A model generated the notes under the pieces. That model saw only the letters and a list, made by a program, of their open reading frames with translations, was not told the DNA's origin and searched no databases. Shown in pieces: positions 45,934 to 55,557 of a stretch of DNA of 64,000 nt. Made by a program: the position numbers and the translations under genes. This stretch comes from Pristionchus mayeri (lineage: Eukaryota; Nematoda; Chromadorea; Rhabditida; Neodiplogasteridae): positions 10,076,365-10,140,364 of the forward strand of contig BTRK01000006.1 of assembly GCA_036245805.1 (NCBI GenBank). Reading direction: 5' to 3'. How positions within the stretch are numbered: position 1 is the stretch's first letter; the number at the start of each line of letters is the position of its first letter.

Positions 45934-46503
45934 AACTTCATTTTTTTCAGTCTGACCAGCAAATGCAATGCTTCAAATGGGTCCTGAGGAATCATAAAGA
46001 CCACCAAGAAAAGGATAACTTCTTGAAAATGTGCTTCGGTGAAAGAATAGAACAAATCTCAATCAATTCTGGTGATTCGCACACAAACTACCTCTTCAAA
46101 GAAGCTTCCGTACTCCTCGAGACCTTCAAGTTTGATAGACTGGAAGCGAAATCAATCTATCTTGATGATAAACGAGCGTATAGTTTATTTTAAACATAAA
46201 AGTGAATAATCAATGTTTTTTCAGCGATTACTTGCTCAAAATAATTGAAAGTCACCAAGTAGATAAGTTATCACTTGTTGTTGTGTATACTGGTTTTCGC
46301 AAGAGCAAACCATGTAAGCTTTTCATTGGGTACATGATCGTATGATCACCGTTTTATTAACAACAACAATTTTTAAATTAAAACAAGTAAAAAGAGTCTC
46401 CAGTACAGTAAAGTCTTCTGACAAAATTCTGTAGAAGTAGTTTTGGTAATCAATCGAAGGGCTATCATCTGACGGCGATCATCCTGCCTAGCGCATCTCA
46501 GTC

Positions 46504-49500
46504 TTATTGAAATATTTCATTTTCGAGCAATGGTTCGTGCTCCCTTGATTGATGCACTATTCGAAGTCGACCGCCCTTGCCTGCAAACATGCATAAGATG
46601 AATTTGTTAGTTTTGAAATATTTCTTACATTGAACTGTATACCCATTACAGAATGGCGTATCATTCACTTGATTGAAACGACACAAATTGAGACGACGCA
46701 ATGGGTCCATAAGCCTAGGGCACGATGTGGAGAACCAGATGTTCTTATCCAATGAGGGTAAGATCTAAAAAATTGAATTTCGATTGAATAAAGTGCAGTT
46801 CTATCGTCAAATAATCGCATATTTCTCGGAAAAAAATTGTTTCATCGAGACAAAATAAAATTGAATAAGATAAAAATGCTCTTACCCGCAAGAGTTGATC
46901 AACTGTTTCAATGCCGGGCGCATAGAGACTGTTCATGCACAGAGTGTCCACTTTTCTCGATAGCACCCCTATTATGAATTCCGACCACTCCGACTCGTTC
47001 ACATATCCACAACCAATCCAGTTGGGAGGATGCATCATCTCAGTGCATGGAGGAAGGTCTTGGACGACATTAATAGATCGAACATGGGAAGCCAAGGCAA
47101 GAAGGAAATCGACTAAAAATGAGAGCAGTCGTCTGACTCTCTTCAGTTTACACGCTCTCTCATCTCTCTGACCGGCGAGATAACGTGCAAACTGAACAGA
47201 GTCAGACCATTGCTCGAAAATGAAATATTTCAATAAGACTGAGATGCGCTAGGCAGGATGATCGCCGTCAGATGATAGCCCTTCGATTGATTACCAAAAC
47301 TACTTCTACAGAATTTTGTCAGAAGACTTTACTGTACTGGAGACTCTTTTTACTTGTTTTAATTTAAAAATTGTTGTTGTTAATAAAACGGTGATCATAC
47401 GATCATGTACCCAATGAAAAGCTTACATGGTTTGCTCTTGCGAAAACCAGTATACACAACAACAAGTGATAACTTATCTACTTGGTGACTTTCAATTATT
47501 TTGAGCAAGTAATCGCTGAAAAAACATTGATTATTCACTTTTATGTTTAAAATAAACTATACGCTCGTTTATCATCAAGATAGATTGATTTCGCTTCCAG
47601 TCTATCAAACTTGAAGGTCTCGAGGAGTACGGAAGCTTCTTTGAAGAGGTAGTTTGTGTGCGAATCACCAGAATTGATTGAGATTTGTTCTATTCTTTCA
47701 CCGAAGCACATTTTCAAGAAGTTATCCTTTTCTTGGTGGTCTTTATGATTCCTCAGGACCCATTTGAAGCATTGCATTTGCTGGTCAGACTGAAAAAAAT
47801 GAAGTTGTTTGCACTAGTTCGGGTGAGAACTATACGTCATGCCGCCTTTCACCTATGAAAGGAAGGAATTACGTCATAGTTCTCATCCGATCTAGCTTCG
47901 AAGTTGCTTACAACGTGTGTGGGCAATTCGAGATTAGGTAGCGAGACCGCTACGCATATTCCTCCTCAGTCTCGAAATAAGGCGACTAGGTAAAAATGGA
48001 CACTCTTGCATAACTTTATCAACTTTACTACTATTTTGGTTATCCTCAGGAAGGTTATCATCATTCGACCTAGTGCCATCGTAGCTGTCTCACTACCTGG
48101 ACTCGAATTGCACACTCCATGTTGAAGGGGTCACAATATCGTTTTTACAGGTATAGAACATAATCCGATAAGTAATACCTGTTCTTTATCCTTAAACCGA
48201 CGAATTTCGAAAGGCCTTTTGCGGGTTGGCATGAAAAGTATGAAGCGCAACACGGCGACCTTAGCAAGATGTTCGGGCACATGAATCTTGAGCGAATTCC
48301 TCTCTTGTGAACGCTGAAATGAGAAATTTGTAATTAATTTTTCATTTGATATAGTATTCAAATTCATATTAGTGGACACAAATCGGCACGTATGTTTCTC
48401 GTTTCACACGCTATGAGAGAGGCACTTGGTCAGATGAGAACTATGACGTCATGCCACCTTTGATCTATTATGGCGACGTCATAGTTCTCATTAGTGCCGT
48501 GAGAGCTCACACTAAAGGAGTTATCATGCTGGCTACTGTCGATAGCACATACTCTAGCAACTCCACGTTGTTGGCGTGAGTGTTTGGTGAAAGGTAGGTC
48601 ACACGCAAAAGTTAATCTGCTACACTCAATCGCAGACTGAGTGGCAAATCGGTCGACTTGGCGTCGCAGAGTCCGACTTGTCTGTAATGACAACAATTAT
48701 CGATTATAATTATGCGATTATTATTAAAAGGATGCTCCAGGGAATATCACGCCCCTCATGAGAGAATCGAGCTAGACATTATTGGGAATCGAGGGAAAAT
48801 CGTGAAATGAGTGCTAACCGGATTTGGGCATCCTGAGGAATGTCTGCCATTCCCCCAAAGTCATATTGTGTAGATTTCATTTTGGACTTCATGACGCCGG
48901 GTCGGATCTCTGAATCACCCACTTTGAGAGCAGTTTTCTCGGTTTAAGTGACCGATAGAGCAAAATTGACCTCTGAATGACCCCAACTCATTTTTTGAGC
49001 TCTATCGATTTGTTAAGATCTTTTTTTCTGAATGTGAATTTTAACCACGCTACATTCAAGATCAATTTTCTCGAAAACGAATGGAAAGGTGCAGCTAAAA
49101 TTTTGAGAGTGCATGCATCTGAACGAGAGCTGTCGAATGAGGTGATGGCGCCGAAAATACGGACACGGCTGTGAAACTTACGTCATGTAAACTTTCTCGG
49201 ATCGTTTGAACTTTATTTTCAACAGACAATTCGGAGGAACAACGATCATTCTTGGCCGCATGCTCAGAAGAGAGCGGTGTAATTGACAATTGACTGTGGA
49301 AAAGAAAGTTCAAACGGGGAAAGTTTACTTGGCGTAAGTTTCAAACCCGTGCCCGTATTTTCGGCGCCAGCATCTCATACGGCAGCTCTCGTTCGGATGC
49401 ATGCGCTATTAAAATTTTAGCTGCACCTTTCCATTTTTTTTCGAGAAAATTGATCTTGAATGTAAAGGTAAAGGTAAAGGTACATCCCGCCTTCGAGACT

Positions 49501-50229
49501 GGGCTCGCGGGAGAACACTGCTAGACGGTGTCACGTACGGGAATCGAACCCGGGTGGGATGTAATGGGAGGGCGCTTTGAATGTAGCGTGGTTAAATTTC
49601 ACATTCAGAAAAAATGATCCTAACAGATCGATAGAGCTTGGAAAATGAATCGGGGTCATTCAGAGGTCAATTTTGCTCCATCTGTCACTGAAACCGAGAA
49701 AACTGCTCTCAAGGTGAGTGATGCATAGATCCGACCCGGTGCCATGAAGTCCAAAATGAAATTTACACAATAAGACTTTGGGGGAATACCCTAGCATATA
49801 TCACGCTACACCCTATCATATATCACGCAGGTGCGTGATATATGCTAGGGCGTCCCACCTTGAAAATTTATAATTTTGCGCTCTCAAACTGTAGCGAATT
49901 TATCCCTAGAAAGAGGCGAGTTTTAAGTGGAGCAAGTGAAACTGAATCAACCATGACCCGACCCTCCGATAAGGCTCAGAACTTCGTACAAAATAATTTC
50001 TGATCGGGTGAGTGACATTTATTTCATCCACTATGGGTGACTGAAAATTCCCCGGATCACCCCTTAAGGAATAATAAGTTTTACTATTAACATTTTTAAC
50101 ATTTAAAAATCTTACTAGACGGAGGTTGAAAAGTGATTCGATAGCCAATTCGAAGATCGTCCACTGGATCTCAAGCGGTAATTGTTCAATCGGGGAGAGA
50201 TAAGTTGACTGAGTCGCTTCTACTTCCAT
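46504..50229 (-). CDS. F-box-like protein, copy 4R (only complete member)
   Basis: Eight exons: 50116-50229, 48553-48681, 48179-48313, 47563-47789, 47427-47515, 46886-47112, 46629-46764 and 46504-46580. Total 1134 nt, 377 residues, all junctions in phase with GT/AG sites. N-terminal F-box-like motif at about residues 13-38 (IEQLPLEIQWTIFELAIESL). Later landmarks: SRTLRRQVDRFATQ, KIHVPEHLAKVAVLRFILFM, MMHPPNWIGCGYVNESEW and RLRIVHQSREHE. By analogy with nematode F-box families it could be a substrate adaptor of an SCF ubiquitin ligase; no substrate is evident. The ATG aligned with copy 1's start reads GTG, so 50229 is chosen as the start. Exons 1-5 lie in IR2's right arm, 6 and 7 in the spacer; exon 8 crosses the inner junction, giving an unusual C-terminus (PLLENEIFQ). 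Confidence 0.75.
46535..47205. other. IR2 spacer (671 bp unique centre)
   Basis: Unpaired centre of IR2, holding exons 6, 7 and most of exon 8 of copy 4R (minus strand). Its right edge lies in a hairpin element (47133-47215). The left arm ends with the same terminal bases (GAGCAATGGT). Confidence 0.9.
47133..47215. mobile_element. Hairpin MITE at the IR2 inner breakpoint
   Basis: CAGTCGTCTGACTCTCTTCA ... GAGTCAGACCATTGCTC, the CTCTCTTCAGTTTGCACGCT-type family. The IR2 right arm begins at 47206, inside its right end. It lies just upstream of exon 6 of copy 4R, in the intron. Confidence 0.8.
49464..49576 (-). mobile_element. Short tRNA-derived SINE, IR2 right arm
   Basis: Mirror of 44164-44276; the tail reads (AAAGGT)n on the plus strand. 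Target duplication TTGAATGTA on both sides. Confidence 0.78.
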
Positions 50230-50395
50230 TTCTGATTGAAGCCGGCGACAAGAAGAGTAACTGGAGCTCACGTCTAAATGGGGAACGATATGGTGAAAAA
50301 GGCAGAAAGAGCATAGATCTAGCTGAATGGAGAGTCAAAGCGAGATAAGTGACAAGGCGTAGCGATACAAGAAAATGCACGCATCGTGTAAGGAT

Positions 50396-50527
50396 TAGGG
50401 TTTCCCTTTTCAGACGTTTCGGGCGTTCAGGCGCCTGATTTTTGGGCGCATGTCTCTCGAAATGACATGATATTTCGCGACCCTGAAACCTACCCGAAAA
50501 TCGAAATACCCAAAAGGGGAAACCCTA
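50396..50527. mobile_element. hAT-type MITE, IR2 right arm
   Basis: Mirror of 43213-43344, with the same 8 bp duplication (GTAAGGAT in this orientation). Confidence 0.8.
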
Positions 50528-50794
50528 GTAAGGATGCTACCGATACAGAAAGATACTAATGGCAGGATTAGAGCAAACCTGATGGAGTGGCTTCTGATTC
50601 CACTTCTCGAGGAGGTCGACGAATGCAAGAAGAGAAACGCACGCCCATTTCTAAATCGAAAGATGCGGGAAATATTAATAAGAAACGAATATGCGCTCTC
50701 AAAACGCTCATTCTATCGATTCTGTTTGTACTCTGACTCACGCGCAGTGAAAAGAATGAGCTATCGGGCGATAAGAGGTGTGGCAAAGAGAGAG

Positions 50795-51952
50795 GCATGC
50801 TCTCTCGTCTCTCTAACCGATGAGAGAGTGTGTGATTTGGAAAGAGCGAGACCATTGCTCATGTCTTGTGTCCCGAGTGCATCGTAAATTACAATTCAGA
50901 TTTATTTATCGATTGATTACAGCAAAACATAACAATACGATCTTCGTGATATATCAATGCGCCATTAGTCTTATTCATTTCATATTCGCGCTTCTGCAAA
51001 GTAGGATGCTAATCAGTTCCTATCTCGATTTTCGATCTCCCTCGGCTGATGTACTATTCGAAGTCCATGGTCCTTGACTGAAAAAATTGCTATTTCAACA
51101 TAAGTACATGCCCCCAAAAAATTGATCAATGTGGACATTGTGCTTACATTGCACTAGATATCCGTTACAGAATGAAGCATCGTTAGCGAGTTGATGTGAT
51201 GATGTAGAGAACCATACAATGTTATCTGATGCGGGAACCCTCTGAAATTTGGGGGAATTATAACAAATAGGGCTGGACTCTCACCCGCAAGAGCTCCTCA
51301 ACAATTGCATTGCCGTACAACCAGGGGCTGTGTATGCATAGAATGTCTACCTTTCTCGATAACATGCTGACTATGAGTTCCGGCCAATCCAAGTTTGAGT
51401 ATTCATATCCCCAGCCAATCATGTTGGGACGAAGATCTTGGACGACCTCAATCGACCGAACGTGGGAGGCCAATAGCAGAAGGAATTCGTCTTAAAAATA
51501 AATCTAGATAATATCATAAGATGTTATTTACTTGCAGTACGCTTTCGAAAAGTGGCAACAATTCTTATTGATAGTTTGTCTACTTTATGACTTTGGATTA
51601 TTTTGAGCAGGAAATCGCTGCAAAATAGTATAATTCAATGCAAACCGCCCTAAATCGTCCTTACAATCGTTCATCATCGTAAAAATTAGCATAAACATCC
51701 AGTGTATCGAACTGGAAGGCCTCGAGAAGTACCGACGCTTCTTTGAAGAGCGAATTTGAGCTATCTCCAGCATTGATCGAAACTTGCTCGATTCTTTCAC
51801 CGAAGCATTTTTTTAGGAAATCCTTCTTCTCTCTGTCATATTTCCGACCCCTCAGCTCCAACTTGTAACATTGTACAGGTTGATTGCAGGACTGTAAAAT
51901 GATGCTGTACTTGTATTTATCGTCTGGCTCTCTTCGGTTTGCGCGCTCTCTC
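50795..51952. repeat. IR3 left arm
   Basis: 1,158 bp within IR2's right arm, reappearing inverted at 52443-53600 (coordinate sum 104395). Both ends lie in hairpin elements: the outer at GCATGCTCTCTCG, the inner at GCGCGCTCTCTC. Confidence 0.93.
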
Positions 51953-52413
51953 GTCGGTCAGAGAGACGAGAGAGCGTGCAAACTGAAGAGAGTCAGACGA
52001 TTGTTCCTTCGAACACTATTTTGCGGACGGATAAACAATAACATACCTGCCTGCATTCTTCGCATCTGCGAATTTCGAAATGTTTTCTGCGCGATGCCTT
52101 GTGAAGTATGACCCGCATCTCGACTAGTGTAGCAAAATGTTTATTGATATGAACCTTGAGTGTTCTCGTATCTTTGGAGCGCTGTAAGGAAATTTTATAG
52201 CATTACTAACTATACATTCTCTATATAATGTTAAACAATTCGTAACTATGCAGGAAATTATATAAAAAATCGACACAATATGTGTAGTCTGCCTTCTAAC
52301 AAAACAAATGTACGCATACTCTGACTATTCCACGGCGGGCGCTTGTGTTGAGTAGTTGCTCAAACTTAAGAGTCGTTCCGAGATATTTCATCGCTGGGTG
52401 CTGGGTAACGAAT

Positions 52414-52415
<2 letters not shown>
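51013..52415 (-). pseudogene. F-box-like gene copy 3R, exons 2 (part) to 8
   Basis: Mirror of copy 3L plus part of exon 2 (about 52320-52413: PAMKYLGTTLKFEQLLNTSA, then RRGIVR), which ends in a GA run at about 52418. Exon 1 and the start of exon 2 are lost at that run, where the IR3 right arm begins in the other orientation. The remaining exons are open with normal splice sites. Confidence 0.72.

Positions 52416-52442
<27 letters not shown>
51953..52442. other. IR3 spacer (490 bp)
   Basis: Holds half a hairpin element, exon 3 and partial exon 2 of copy 3R (minus) and a (GA)n run at about 52418-52449. Confidence 0.85.

Positions 52443-52449
<7 letters not shown>
52418..52449. repeat. GA microsatellite at the IR3 inner junction
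   Basis: An uninterrupted GA run that merges into the GAGAGAGCGCGC of a half hairpin element. It marks the point where copy 3R is cut and copy 3D begins. Confidence 0.9.
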
Positions 52450-52453
<4 letters not shown>

Positions 52454-53600
52454 CAAACCGAAGAGAGCCAGACGATAAATACAAGTACAGCATCATTTTA
52501 CAGTCCTGCAATCAACCTGTACAATGTTACAAGTTGGAGCTGAGGGGTCGGAAATATGACAGAGAGAAGAAGGATTTCCTAAAAAAATGCTTCGGCGAAA
52601 GAATCGAGCAAGTTTCGATCAATGCTGGAGATAGCTCAAATTCGCTCTTCAAAGAAGCGTCGGTACTTCTCGAGGCCTTCCAGTTCGATACACTGGATGT
52701 TTATGCTAATTTTTACGATGATGAACGATTGTAAGGACGATTTAGGGCGGTTTGCATTGAATTATACTATTTTGCAGCGATTTCCTGCTCAAAATAATCC
52801 AAAGTCATAAAGTAGACAAACTATCAATAAGAATTGTTGCCACTTTTCGAAAGCGTACTGCAAATAAATAACATCTTATGATATTATCTAGATTTATTTT
52901 TAAGACGAATTCCTTCTGCTATTGGCCTCCCACGTTCGGTCGATTGAGGTCGTCCAAGATCTTCGTCCCAACATGATTGGCTGGGGATATGAATACTCAA
53001 ACTTGGATTGGCCGGAACTCATAGTCAGCATGTTATCGAGAAAGGTAGACATTCTATGCATACACAGCCCCTGGTTGTACGGCAATGCAATTGTTGAGGA
53101 GCTCTTGCGGGTGAGAGTCCAGCCCTATTTGTTATAATTCCCCCAAATTTCAGAGGGTTCCCGCATCAGATAACATTGTATGGTTCTCTACATCATCCCA
53201 TCAACTCGCTAACGATGCTTCATTCTGTAACGGATATCTAGTGCAATGTAAGCACAATGTCCACATTGATCAATTTTTTGGGGGCATGTACTTATGTTGA
53301 AATAGCAATTTTTTCAGTCAAGGACCATGGACTTCGAATAGTACATCAGCCGAGGGAGATCGAAAATCGAGATAGGAACTGATTAGCATCCTACTTTGCA
53401 GAAGCGCGAATATGAAATGAATAAGACTAATGGCGCATTGATATATCACGAAGATCGTATTGTTATGTTTTGCTGTAAACAATCGATAAATAAATCTGAA
53501 TTGTAATTTACGATGCACTCGGGACACAAGACATGAGCAATGGTCTCGCTCTTTCCAAATCACACACTCTCTCATCGGTTAGAGAGACGAGAGAGCATGC
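52443..53600. repeat. IR3 right arm
   Basis: Inverse of 50795-51952 and therefore a direct copy of 41788-42945 in IR2's left arm (offset 10655). After 53600 the sequence continues as another hairpin end (AAATCGAGGAGAGTCAGACC). Confidence 0.93.
52504..53382 (+). pseudogene. F-box-like gene copy 3D, exons 4-8
   Basis: Direct copy of 3L lacking exons 1-3. Exons: 52504-52730, 52778-52863, 52905-53110, 53154-53247 and 53318-53382. The donor after exon 5 is changed: 3L reads GCAAGTAAATAAC, here GCAAATAAATAAC, destroying the GT at 52864-52865. With no start region and a lost donor it is a pseudogene. A few other substitutions separate it from 3L (CATCATCCCATC versus CATCATCACATC). Confidence 0.75.
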
Positions 53601-53786
53601 AAATCGAGGAGAGTCAGACCGTTACTCCAAGACATGGCCAACTTCTCCATCTGCCCAAAGAATGCAACGCGTTAGAAAGTAAGACTAGTTTCCCAGAGAG
53701 CAATCGTCCGACTCTCTTCAGTTTTCTCGTCTCTCTGACCGGCGAGAGAGCGTGAAAAAACTGAAGAGAGTTGGACCATTGCTCCT
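53536..53786. mobile_element. Two adjacent hairpin MITEs
   Basis: The first (about 53536-53630) reads GAGCAATGGTCTCGCTCTTT ... GAGAGTCAGACCGTTACTCC. The second (about 53695-53786) reads GAGCAATCGTCCGACTCTCT ... GAGAGTTGGACCATTGCTCC. Both belong to the same 90 bp family; the outer IR3 boundary lies in the first. Confidence 0.75.
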
Positions 53787-53860
53787 CCGGAGGTATTTTT
53801 ACGGATTGAAGGACGGTGAGTGGATCCCATCTGCGCTTCCTTTACCTCGAACTCCCACGG

Positions 53861-54040
53861 CTTGATCTGTAAATATAAAGATCAAAGATCAAGTATCGAG
53901 GCTGACTCTCAATTTCGAACACTCTTTCAAGTAAGAATGACAACTGAACGATCGACAAGTTTCAGAATGTCACAGTATATGAGATTGCAGGGAATAGAGA
54001 GAGATCAAAGATCAAAGATCATTTTCCCTCACCATGTGCA
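53861..54040. repeat. Diverged direct repeat with GATCAAA motif, copy 1
   Basis: Contains AAGATCAAAGATCAAGTATC, CTTTCAAGTAAGAATG, a GTGTATGTGATTGCAGGGAA-like segment and GAGATCAAAGATCAAAGATC. The same order of blocks recurs at 54728-54900. Contains exon-like CTTTCAAG|GTAAG and TTGCAG|GGAAT words, so decayed exons are possible, but no protein family is recognised. Confidence 0.55.
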
Positions 54041-54727
54041 CGCTGATGCCCAGACTCTTCCTCACCTCCAGCACCGCGCTGCACTTGTAGTGAGTCAACA
54101 GAGTTACGTCCATAATTGTATCACATTTACTTTACAAGCATCAGACGACAATTTTCGCCAAACTTCAAGGCAAACAAGTACATTAAGGTTAAAGGTGGGT
54201 ACCACAACCAACGACCCGGTACCATGACCTTCATATTGATGGTATGACAAAGCGGAGTCGGGTGTTTGTTAAGGGTCACCAGAAGAGTACAAAACCGAAG
54301 AAAGTTCGACTTGAGTAATTTCTTCAAATCGGGAAATGAGATCAATTCTTAGGTGCATGGCGTGCTAAATATCTTGGGTTGATCAGTTCCGGAAGCACAT
54401 GCAATCGAGATTGCATTGATTATTATATATCCACGCGAGGAATGAGAGAATGGATCATAGAGATTTTGCATTTTCGTGCGAGCTGACTCATCATTGGATT
54501 TGAATCCAATCCCACCTAAAAATGTCATGAATGAAGCATAATCGAAAAAATCGAAAATATAGGTTTTTATTATACAAAATACTGGCAACTGTGCTGAGAA
54601 CAATGCTCTTGCAAAAGATTCGTATCGTAACGGTAGCCCTAAGATCGAACTACTCTCTTGTTGACGGAGTGATCGAAAATGAGAGTATAGCCCATCTGCG
54701 ATTAGTTCGGCAAGACCTCTTTCGGCA
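54041..54727. other. No gene recognised
   Basis: Two minus-strand frames (54127-54345, 54349-54744) and one plus-strand frame (54531-54770) overlap; none shows recognisable domains or good splice signals. Confidence 0.4.
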
Positions 54728-54900
54728 TGATCTGCAACGATCAAAGATCAAATATCAAGTCTCGAGGTGACTCCATTCCGAACAATCTTTCAAGTAAGAA
54801 TAGCATCTAAAAGATTGATCGGTTTCTGAACGTCACACGTGTATGTGATTGCAGGGAATACGCAGAGAGATCAAAGATCAAATATCATTATCGCTCGCCA
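54728..54900. repeat. Diverged direct repeat with GATCAAA motif, copy 2
   Basis: Partner of 53861-54040: ACGATCAAAGATCAAATATC, CTTTCAAGTAAGAATAGC, GTGTATGTGATTGCAGGGAA, GAGATCAAAGATCAAATATC in the same order. Confidence 0.55.
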
Positions 54901-55170
54901 TAGAATGAATATGAAGAAAATGCCCAGCCAGGTTTAAACTGGGCCGTTTTCAAGTGTCGCAACAAGCCACTTATTTCCTGGGCAGGTTATAGTTGCGATA
55001 CAAGACGATGGGTTGACACTATTTTTGAAAGGGAAAACGATTTTTCCTATGGAATACAGTAAGATTTTCAACCAAAAATGAATCCTCGAGAAGCATCGAA
55101 GGCAACTTCGAGGGATGAATCAAGCAGTCTGTTGCTTTGTTCGGCCCGGGAACGATACAATAACGAATAA

Positions 55171-55258
55171 TCGTCTGACTCTCTTCAGTTTGCACGCTCT
55201 CTCGTCTCTCTGACCGGTGAGAGAGCGTGCGAACCGAAGAGAGTCAGACGATTGCTCA
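55171..55258. mobile_element. Hairpin MITE, consensus-like copy
   Basis: AATCGTCTGACTCTCTTCAG ... GAGTCAGACGATTGCTC with a short loop TCTCTGACCGGTGAGA. The best-preserved copy of the family and so a useful reference for it. Confidence 0.82.
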
Positions 55259-55374
55259 CAATGCCGACAATGCATCTTCCTATGCAGACAATAGCTGTGA
55301 CGAGCAATCGTACAGAGCCTATTCTATTTCGACGCTTTTAAAAACGCGGTAATGAGTGAGAACTGGCATTCCGA

Positions 55375-55545
55375 CATGATCCGAGTCTCATCCTTCTCCT
55401 CTTCATAGTTGCGGCTGTCGTAGCCAAGGATGAGACTATCGTGGTGTCGGGACAACTGTGGTGTGGGAAGAAACTCTTCCATTCGTCGACGTTAAAATTG
55501 TTGGCCAGGGTTTGGGCATGTATTATCTTCTCAGATGAAGACTCA
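55375..55545 (+). pseudogene. Transthyretin-like family fragment, frameshifted
   Basis: An open frame reads LILLLFIVAAVVAKDETIVV and on to SGQLWCGKKLF. A hydrophobic leader followed by V-x-V-x-G-x-L-x-C-G-x-K is the start of nematode transthyretin-like (TTR) secreted proteins. A Met-Ile-Arg-Val just upstream is in another frame, so one base is missing or extra there. A second frame change follows, where the expected DVKIVG-type strand reads in the +1 frame. No later exons are seen. Probably a decayed first exon; a correct splice I did not see remains possible. Confidence 0.5.
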
Positions 55546-55557
55546 GACTCGCGCCGT

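Larger units (their letters stand above)
43092..46313 (+). pseudogene. F-box-like gene copy 4L, exons 1-5 only
   Basis: Mirror of the 5' part of copy 4R. Exons: 43511-43624 (Met, then SPIEQLPLEIQWTIFELAIE), 45059-45187, 45427-45561, 45951-46177 and 46225-46313. Exons 6-8 are lacking: beyond 46534 the spacer carries the opposite strand's gene. An extra exon-1-like sequence lies at 43092-43160 (MGVRFSSCIRRPP...), before a hAT-type MITE. The position aligned with copy 1's start Met reads GTG here (about 43469), so translation probably starts at 43511. Confidence 0.72.
41430..46534. repeat. IR2 left arm
   Basis: 5,105 bp reappearing inverted at 47206-52310 with a constant coordinate sum of 93740, so without net length change. 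It starts exactly one base after IR1's right arm ends. It contains F-box copies 3L and 4L and several mobile elements. The inner edge, ending GAGCAATGGT, is the terminal sequence of a hairpin element. Confidence 0.95.
47206..52310. repeat. IR2 right arm
   Basis: Inverse of 41430-46534, 5,105 bp. At 52311 the sequence continues with exon 2 of F-box copy 3R, so this side looks like the original context and 41430 like the new junction. A few single-base differences were noticed (for example near 49165-49172 against 44568-44575). Confidence 0.95.

Noticed and set aside
54127..54770. Three overlapping medium-length frames
   Set aside because: Mutually exclusive on both strands, without domains or splice support.
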